From NCBI RefSeq assembly GCF_027706745.1, contig NZ_JAQFWP010000021.1, positions 27,259 to 91,258 of the forward strand: a stretch of DNA of 64,000 nt. The letters are read 5' to 3'. Below the pieces are notes generated by a model. That model made no database searches. It saw only the letters and a list, made by a program, of their open reading frames with translations, and was not told the DNA's origin. This document shows positions 59,097 through 64,000 of this stretch, in pieces. Position 1 is the stretch's first letter; each line of letters begins with the position of its first letter. A program made the translations under genes and the position numbers. Source of the stretch: Nocardiopsis suaedae. GTDB taxonomy: Bacteria; Actinomycetota; Actinomycetes; Streptosporangiales; Streptosporangiaceae.

Positions 59097-60695
59097 CTAC
59101 GGCGGTTCGATGTGCCCCGGCGGCTCGCGCAGGTCCAGCCGGCGGCGGACGGACTGCAGCGTCTCGTGGCCGATCGCCCCGTCCCGGTAGAGCCGGTTCA
59201 GCGCCTCCCGCTGGACACGGGCCAGCTCGTGCCGGAGGAACAGGTCGCCCCGCACCCTCCGGCTCGCCCGGGAGCGGGCCGTCTCGTCCTCGCCCAGCAC
59301 CGCGCGGGCCTCGCGCACCTGGAGCTTGAGCATCTGGCGGTGGCGCTCGGCCGCGCGCTCGTCCACCCGCTCGTCCGTGGCCAGCTCGTCGAGCCGGGAC
59401 AGCGCCGCCCGCCCCATCGCCTCCTCGGCCACCGCGTACTCGCGCCGGGTGTCCTCCCCGCCCGCCAGACCGGTCCAGCGCAGCACCAGCGGCAGCGTCG
59501 CCCCCTGCCCGACCAGGGTCCCGAGCACCACCACCGCCGCGAAGTACAGCAGCACGTTGCGGTCGACGAAGTACGCCCCGTCCAGGGTCGGGGGCAGCGA
59601 CAGCGCGATGGCCAGCGAGATCGCCCCGCGCATCCCGCACCAGCCGATGACGAACCGCTCGCGCGGCGACAGCGACCCCGGGTCGTCCGCGCCCCCCGGC
59701 CCCACCAGCCGCACCAGCGGCGGCACCAGCATCTCCCAGGCCAGCCGCACCAGGACCGCGGTCCCCAGCACCGCCGCGCCGCCCAGCGCCAGCCGCACCG
59801 GGGACAGCCCGGCCACCGCCTCGAAGACCGCGTGCAGCTGCAGGCCCAGCAGGACGAACAGCACCGACTCCAGGATCATCACCAGGCCGCGCCACACCGT
59901 CTGGCCGGTGACCCGCACCTTCGGCGGGAGCATCCCCTCCACCCGGGTTCCCAGGTAGAACCCGGCCACCACGGCCGCGAGCACCCCGGAGAACCCGGCG
60001 GTGTCGGCGGGGACGTAGGCCACGAACGGCACCATCAGCGACAGGACGAGCTGGCTGTTGGAGTCCCGCAGGCGGCGCCGGAACCAGGCGGTCCCCACCG
60101 CCACGGCCGTGCCCCACACGACGCCGCCCACCACCACCTTGCCCAGTTCGAGCGCGCCCGCGCCGACCGACAGCGGCGTGGACATGGCGGTCACCGCCAG
60201 CGAGAACAGGGTCAGCGCCACCCCGTCGTTGATCAGGCTCTCGCCCTCCAGCAGGGTGACCACCCGCTTGGGGGCGCCGACCCGCTTGAGCACGGCCGCC
60301 GAGGCCACCGCGTCGGTGGGGGCGACCGCCGCGCCCAGCGCGATCGCGGCGGGCCAGCCGGTGTCGGGCAGCACCAGCCACACCATCCCGGCGATGGCGA
60401 AGGCCGTCACCAGGGTCATCACCACGGCGAGCGCGACGATCGGGCGCGCCTCGGCGCGGATGTCGCGGGGCGAGGAGAAGAAGGCCGCGCTGTAGATCAG
60501 CGGCGGCAGGAAGACGAGCAGGATGACGTCGGGCGGGAACCGCACCTGCGTCAGGCCGGGCACGAACCCGGCGGCGGCCCCGAGGGCGACCAGCACGATG
60601 GCCTCGGGGATGCCCATCCGCCCGGCCAGCAGGCGCCCGGCGAAGACGGTCACCCCGATGAGGAGCGCGGAAAGGATCAGCAGCTCGTCCGACAC
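59097..60695 (-). CDS. Na+/H+ antiporter (CPA1 family)
   Basis: Membrane cation/proton antiporter, 532 residues with about 12 helices up to residue 400 and a soluble helical tail of about 120 residues. VAPTDAVASAAVLKRVG near 125-141 contains the transport Asp128, and LLEGESLINDGVALTLF is the second conserved element. WCGMRGAISLAIALSLP is the CPA1 family motif. The tail (REYAVAEEAMGRAALSRLDE and onward) may regulate activity. GTG 60695 is chosen because GGAGGGGG lies upstream; other in-frame starts are less supported. It is independent of the F420 genes on both sides. Confidence 0.92.
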   Translation of the reverse strand: MSDELLILSALLIGVTVFAGRLLAGRMGIPEAIVLVALGAAAGFVPGLTQVRFPPDVILLVFLPPLIYSAAFFSSPRDIRAEARPIVALAVVMTLVTAFAIAGMVWLVLPDTGWPAAIALGAAVAPTDAVASAAVLKRVGAPKRVVTLLEGESLINDGVALTLFSLAVTAMSTPLSVGAGALELGKVVVGGVVWGTAVAVGTAWFRRRLRDSNSQLVLSLMVPFVAYVPADTAGFSGVLAAVVAGFYLGTRVEGMLPPKVRVTGQTVWRGLVMILESVLFVLLGLQLHAVFEAVAGLSPVRLALGGAAVLGTAVLVRLAWEMLVPPLVRLVGPGGADDPGSLSPRERFVIGWCGMRGAISLAIALSLPPTLDGAYFVDRNVLLYFAAVVVLGTLVGQGATLPLVLRWTGLAGGEDTRREYAVAEEAMGRAALSRLDELATDERVDERAAERHRQMLKLQVREARAVLGEDETARSRASRRVRGDLFLRHELARVQREALNRLYRDGAIGHETLQSVRRRLDLREPPGHIEPP

Positions 60696-60826
60696 CCGTG
60701 CGTCCCCCTCCGTGCACACCCCGCAGGCCAAGGGTGGCACCGGCCCCGCCCGGCGGCCCGGAGCCACGGCGGGCCCCGGGCGATTCCGGTACGGATCACA
60801 CCGGCCGCGCCGTGCGGGGGAGGGGG

Positions 60827-62113
60827 TCAGCGCACGGCGATGAACGCCTCGGGGTCCCGCGGCGGGCGGTCCTTCGGCGGCGCGGCGGCGTGGCCCACCG
60901 CGACCGAGCCCATCGGCTGCCAGTCCTCCGGGAGGTCCAGCACGGCGCGCACCGTGTCCGGGCAGAACATCGTGGACGACACCCAGGCCGACCCCAGGCC
61001 CTCCATGGCCAGGCCCACCAGCAGGTTCTGCACCCCGGCGCCCATCGCGACCAGGAACATCGACCGCTCGGCCCGGGCGCGCCGCTCATCGGGGTAGGGG
61101 TGCGCGCCGTCGGCCACCAGGCAGGGCACCACCAGGTAGGGCGCGCGGCGCAGCACGTCGCCGCGCCGGGTCCGGCGCGCGATCGCCTCCTCGGAGAACC
61201 CGTCCGCCCGCAGGTCGGCCACCCAGTCGGCGAGCATCGCCTCCAGCAGCCGCTCCCGCGTCGCCGCGTCCTCCACCAGGACGAACCGCCACGGGGTGGT
61301 GTGGTGCGGCGCGGGCGCGGTCACCGCGGCGGCCACCGCGCGGCGCACCGCCGCCGGGTCCACCGGGCGGCCGTCGAATTCGCGCACCGTGCGCCGCGCC
61401 GGGACCACGTCCCGCGAGCCGTACCGGAACAGGTCCTCGTCGGCGGGCCGCACCAGCGCCGCGGCGCCCGGCCCGTCCTCCCCGGTCACCAGTGCGCCCA
61501 GGCCGCGCACCAGCGCCACGGGGACCCCGGCCGCCTTGCCCTTGACCAGCTCCCCGGCGGCGGCGATCTCGTCGGCCACCGCGTTCACGGTGACCTCCAG
61601 CAGGTTGCCGCTGCCGTCGCGGCCGCCGCGCAGGTCCAGCAGGGGCAGCACCCCGGCGGCGCCGATCGCCACGTCGGTCTGCCCGTTGCGCCAGGGCCGC
61701 CCGAAGGTGTCGCTCACCACCACACCCACCCGGGCGCCGGTGCGCTCGCGCAGCCCCGCCCGGAGCCGCCGCGCCGAGGCGTCCGGGTCCTCCGGCAGCA
61801 GCAGCACGTGGCCGGGGGCGACGTTGGAGGAGTCCACCCCGGCCGCCGCCATCACCAGCCCGGTCCGGGTCTGCACGATGCGGGTGCCGCCGCGGCGCGC
61901 CACCACCCGCTCGGTCTCCTCGTCGACGGCCGACTCGCGGTCCTGGCGCCGGATCCGCCCCTCGGCCTTGCTGAGGATCTTGGAGGTGACGACCAGGACG
62001 TCGCCGTCGCGCAGGTCGGCGGCCCCGGCGATGAGCGCGGCCGGGTCGTCGCCCGGCTCCACCTCGGGGAGCCCTTCGACGGGCACCACGGAGACCGTGC
62101 CGGCGGCGGTCAT
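60827..62113 (-). CDS. fbiB: F420-0:gamma-glutamyl ligase / dehydro-F420 reductase (two-domain FbiB)
   Basis: Adds glutamates to F420-0 and reduces dehydro-F420, 428 residues. Residues about 1-245 are the CofE-like ligase: [37 protein letters not shown] and [18 protein letters not shown]. Residues about 255-428 are a nitroreductase-like FMN domain: [37 protein letters not shown] and [16 protein letters not shown]. This fusion is the usual actinobacterial FbiB. The ATG overlaps the fbiA stop by 4 nt, showing translational coupling. Confidence 0.96.
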   Translation of the reverse strand: MTAAGTVSVVPVEGLPEVEPGDDPAALIAGAADLRDGDVLVVTSKILSKAEGRIRRQDRESAVDEETERVVARRGGTRIVQTRTGLVMAAAGVDSSNVAPGHVLLLPEDPDASARRLRAGLRERTGARVGVVVSDTFGRPWRNGQTDVAIGAAGVLPLLDLRGGRDGSGNLLEVTVNAVADEIAAAGELVKGKAAGVPVALVRGLGALVTGEDGPGAAALVRPADEDLFRYGSRDVVPARRTVREFDGRPVDPAAVRRAVAAAVTAPAPHHTTPWRFVLVEDAATRERLLEAMLADWVADLRADGFSEEAIARRTRRGDVLRRAPYLVVPCLVADGAHPYPDERRARAERSMFLVAMGAGVQNLLVGLAMEGLGSAWVSSTMFCPDTVRAVLDLPEDWQPMGSVAVGHAAAPPKDRPPRDPEAFIAVR

Positions 62114-63078
62114 GCGCGCCGCTCCTTGACCCGCAGCCCCAGGTCCACGGCCGCGCGCGCGATCTCCGCCGCGGCGTCGACGTCCGTCATGTACAGGGGC
62201 CGGGACTCCACCTCGATGCCGTCCGCCTCGACCCCGGCGTCCGCCTCGTCGACGAGCCAGCCGTCCAGCAGGTCGGGCCCGTAGTGCTCGGCCACGGCGC
62301 GCGCGGAGGTCTCCACGCCGATGGCGCTCAGGCACGCGTCGGCCATGCCCCGCACCGGCGCACCGCCGATGATGGGGGAGACGCCGACGACGACGGCCTC
62401 CTCCATGGCCTCCCGGACGCCCGGGACACCGAGGATCGACCCGACGCTCACCACCGGGTTGGACGGCGGCAGGACGACGAGGTCGGCCTCGCGCACCGCC
62501 TCCAGCACGCCGGGGCCGGGTTCGGCCTTCTCCGCGCCCACGGACACGATCTGCCGGGCGGGGATCCGGGCGCGGTGGCGGATCCACCACTCCTGGAAGT
62601 GGATGGCCCGCCGCCCCTCGTCGCCGTCGACGACGACGTGCGTCTCCACCTGGTCGTCGGTCATCGGCAGCAGGCGCACGCCCGGCCGCCACCGGTCGCA
62701 CAGCGCCTCGGTGACCGCGGACAAGGGGAACCCCGCGGCGAGCATCTGCGACCGCACGATGTGCGTCGCGGTGTCCCGGTCGCCCAGCCCGAACCAGGTG
62801 GGCTTCATGCCGTAGGCGGCGAGCTCCTCCTTGACGGTGAAGGACTCGTCGGCGCGGCCCCAGCCGCGCTCGTCGTCGATCCCGCCGCCGAGGGTGTACA
62901 TCACCGTGTCCAGATCCGGACACACCCGCAGTCCGAACAAGGTGATGTCGTCACCGGTGTTCCCGATGACGGTGATTGCCGCTTCGCTCTCTTGGCCCGA
63001 TACGATCCCCAGCGTCGCCTTGAGGCCGCGTAGGAACCGTGCGCCTCCGATGCCGCCGGCCGGCACGACTATCCGCAT
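62110..63078 (-). CDS. fbiA: 2-phospho-L-lactate / phosphoenolpyruvate transferase FbiA
   Basis: Transfers a phospholactyl or enolpyruvyl moiety from its guanylylated donor to FO, giving F420-0 or dehydro-F420-0. The 322 residues start [19 protein letters not shown] and continue with [20 protein letters not shown] (FO/GDP site). [30 protein letters not shown] and [19 protein letters not shown] are the donor-binding loops. ATG 63078 is preceded by CAGACT at 7 nt, so a leaderless mRNA is likely. It is the first gene of fbiA-fbiB. No fbiD/cofC guanylyltransferase is present in the window. Confidence 0.95.
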   Translation of the reverse strand: MRIVVPAGGIGGARFLRGLKATLGIVSGQESEAAITVIGNTGDDITLFGLRVCPDLDTVMYTLGGGIDDERGWGRADESFTVKEELAAYGMKPTWFGLGDRDTATHIVRSQMLAAGFPLSAVTEALCDRWRPGVRLLPMTDDQVETHVVVDGDEGRRAIHFQEWWIRHRARIPARQIVSVGAEKAEPGPGVLEAVREADLVVLPPSNPVVSVGSILGVPGVREAMEEAVVVGVSPIIGGAPVRGMADACLSAIGVETSARAVAEHYGPDLLDGWLVDEADAGVEADGIEVESRPLYMTDVDAAAEIARAAVDLGLRVKERRA

Positions 63079-63085
63079 GGGGCCA

Positions 63086-63091
63086 AGTCTG
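63086..63091 (-). promoter_or_regulatory. Possible -10 box for fbiA-fbiB
   Basis: Minus-strand CAGACT lies 7 nt before the ATG; it departs from TANNNT only at its first base. Confidence 0.4.
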
Positions 63092-63246
63092 GCAGGCTGT
63101 GGGCCGCATGTGCGCGGCGGACCCCTGTGACGCCTGCGACGGCGGGGCGCACCGGACGCCGCCGCCCCGTCCCCGCACTCTTCCGGGGCCGCGGCCCCGG
63201 ACACATCCCCGCACAGCTCCACGGAACGGGGATTCGGTCGGTGGGC

Positions 63247-63259
63247 TTGACAGACTGTC
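63247..63259 (+). promoter_or_regulatory. -35 box with overlapping palindrome before the last gene
   Basis: TTGACA (63247-63252) is a perfect -35. GACAG-A-CTGTC (63249-63259) overlaps it. No matching -10 stands at normal spacing, so an alternative sigma factor or activator may be involved. Confidence 0.4.
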
Positions 63260-63312
63260 CATATGCAAAGCTTCCACCGTCGCGACAGCGAAGCAGCGGA
63301 GGGGAACCTCTC

Positions 63313-64000
63313 TTGAACAACGACGCAATCAACCGCCTGCGGGTGCCCGCGGCCTGGGCGCTGCTGGGCGCTGTGGCCGCGCGGATGCTCGCCGGCTTCA
63401 TCGGGGTCTTCGGGGCGGACGAGGTCGTCTACGGCTTCGCCGTGTCCGGGCACGTCTTCTTCGAGCCGACCACGGTCGGGATGGTGGCGCTGGCGGTGTT
63501 CCTGGTCACCACCGCGCCGCAGAAGACCTCCGCGAACGCCCCGATCGTGCTCGCCGGCATGGTCATGCTGGGGCTCGGGGCGCTCATGGCCCTGCTGACC
63601 CTGATCATGTCCTTCGTGTCCGCCTCGGACAACGCGCAGCTGGCGGACGGGTTCTCCGACCTGTTCTCGATCGCCGGGAGCGCCGCGGTCCTCGCGTTCG
63701 CCTTCATGTACCTCATCAAGGTCTTCGCGGACCCGACGCGGGTGCCGCGCGCGCAGCCCGCGCCGCAGATGGGGCAGATGGGGCCGATGGGGCAGCCGCA
63801 GGGCTTCGCGCCGCCGACCGGCGGCCAGCCCGCCTTCGGCGCCGACCCGTCGCAGACCTTCGCCGCGCAGCCGCAGCAGGGGATGGACCCCTACGCTCCG
63901 CAGCCGCAGGCCCAGCAGGATCCGTACCAGCAGGCCTACGGGCAGGACCCGGCTCAGGCGTACGGCACGGGTGGTCAGCCCGCGTACGGCGATGCTTACC
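63313..64000 (+). CDS. Membrane protein with Gln/Pro/Tyr-rich tail (3' end outside window)
   Basis: The frame is open to the end of the window, at least 229 codons. TTG 63313 has GAGGGGAA about 6 nt upstream. Four hydrophobic segments (about residues 14-33, 52-66, 78-99 and 117-136) are followed by a cytosolic low-complexity tail: MGQMGPMGQPQGF, QPQQGMDPYAPQPQA and DPYQQAYGQDPAQAYG repeats. Such tails in actinobacteria often mediate condensate-like or FHA/kinase interactions, but no function is known. It is divergent from fbiA. Confidence 0.8.
   Translation, partial: MNNDAINRLRVPAAWALLGAVAARMLAGFIGVFGADEVVYGFAVSGHVFFEPTTVGMVALAVFLVTTAPQKTSANAPIVLAGMVMLGLGALMALLTLIMSFVSASDNAQLADGFSDLFSIAGSAAVLAFAFMYLIKVFADPTRVPRAQPAPQMGQMGPMGQPQGFAPPTGGQPAFGADPSQTFAAQPQQGMDPYAPQPQAQQDPYQQAYGQDPAQAYGTGGQPAYGDAY

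Noticed and set aside
1..64000. tRNA, rRNA, CRISPR, prophage and complete insertion sequence
   Set aside because: No cloverleaf, repeat-spacer array, integrase, transposase or phage gene could be recognised on either strand.

Overview
This 64 kb window is chromosomal DNA from a very GC-rich actinobacterium. Third codon positions are almost always G or C, GTG starts are common, several genes appear to be leaderless, and there are genes for coenzyme F420 synthesis, mycothiol-type formaldehyde detoxification and LCP wall-polymer ligases. The gene set suits Streptosporangiales/Nocardiopsaceae (Nocardiopsis-like), but the genus is inferred, not proven. I see no rRNA, tRNA, CRISPR array, phage or intact insertion sequence.

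Region 1 (1-9.3 kb) is metabolic: the 3' part of a hydantoinase/dihydropyrimidinase gene, an F420-dependent oxidoreductase, PEP carboxylase (with a DasR-like operator before it), biotin ligase, a Rv1264-type adenylate cyclase, and a mycothiol-dependent formaldehyde dehydrogenase next to a metallo-hydrolase. Region 2 (9.3-18.7 kb) holds a two-component system, a GtrA membrane protein, purK-purE, a 184-bp element with terminal inverted repeats, two small cytosolic proteins, a secreted sphingomyelinase C, UDP-glucose dehydrogenase, small membrane and hypothetical proteins, and an unlisted 45-49-residue RanBP2-type zinc-finger ORF.

Region 3 (18.7-44 kb) is a large cell-surface glycopolymer locus. 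It has two LCP ligases, many GT2/GT4 glycosyltransferases, a GDPD phosphodiesterase, an IspD/TarI-family cytidylyltransferase, a TagGH-type ABC exporter, two DUF5941-like membrane proteins, a LicC-like cytidylyltransferase, a glycerol-1-phosphate dehydrogenase and a CDP-alcohol phosphotransferase. UDP-ManNAc epimerase (wecB) and dehydrogenase (wecC) are also present. Together they could make a cytidine-diphosphate-activated polyol phosphate, polymerise and decorate it, export it through the ABC transporter and attach it to peptidoglycan through LCP enzymes. The polymer could thus be a teichoic-acid-like glycan with ManNAcA-containing parts.

Region 4 (43-55 kb) continues with a Ser/Thr kinase, a GT-C membrane glycosyltransferase, more GTs, a flippase-like membrane protein, a cyclophilin-fold protein, an unusual Asp-nucleophile alpha/beta hydrolase, a methyltransferase, and a paired unknown/GT4 operon. 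Region 5 (55-64 kb) carries fbiC and fbiB-fbiA (F420 synthesis), separated by a secreted chitinase and a Na+/H+ antiporter, and ends inside a Gln/Pro-rich-tailed membrane protein.

Intergenic space is short and rich in hairpins. Three spaced palindromes that share GATCTCG ends form a dispersed repeat family at gene 3' ends. About seven genes have a TANNNT-like -10 box only 6-8 nt before the start codon, pointing to leaderless mRNAs.
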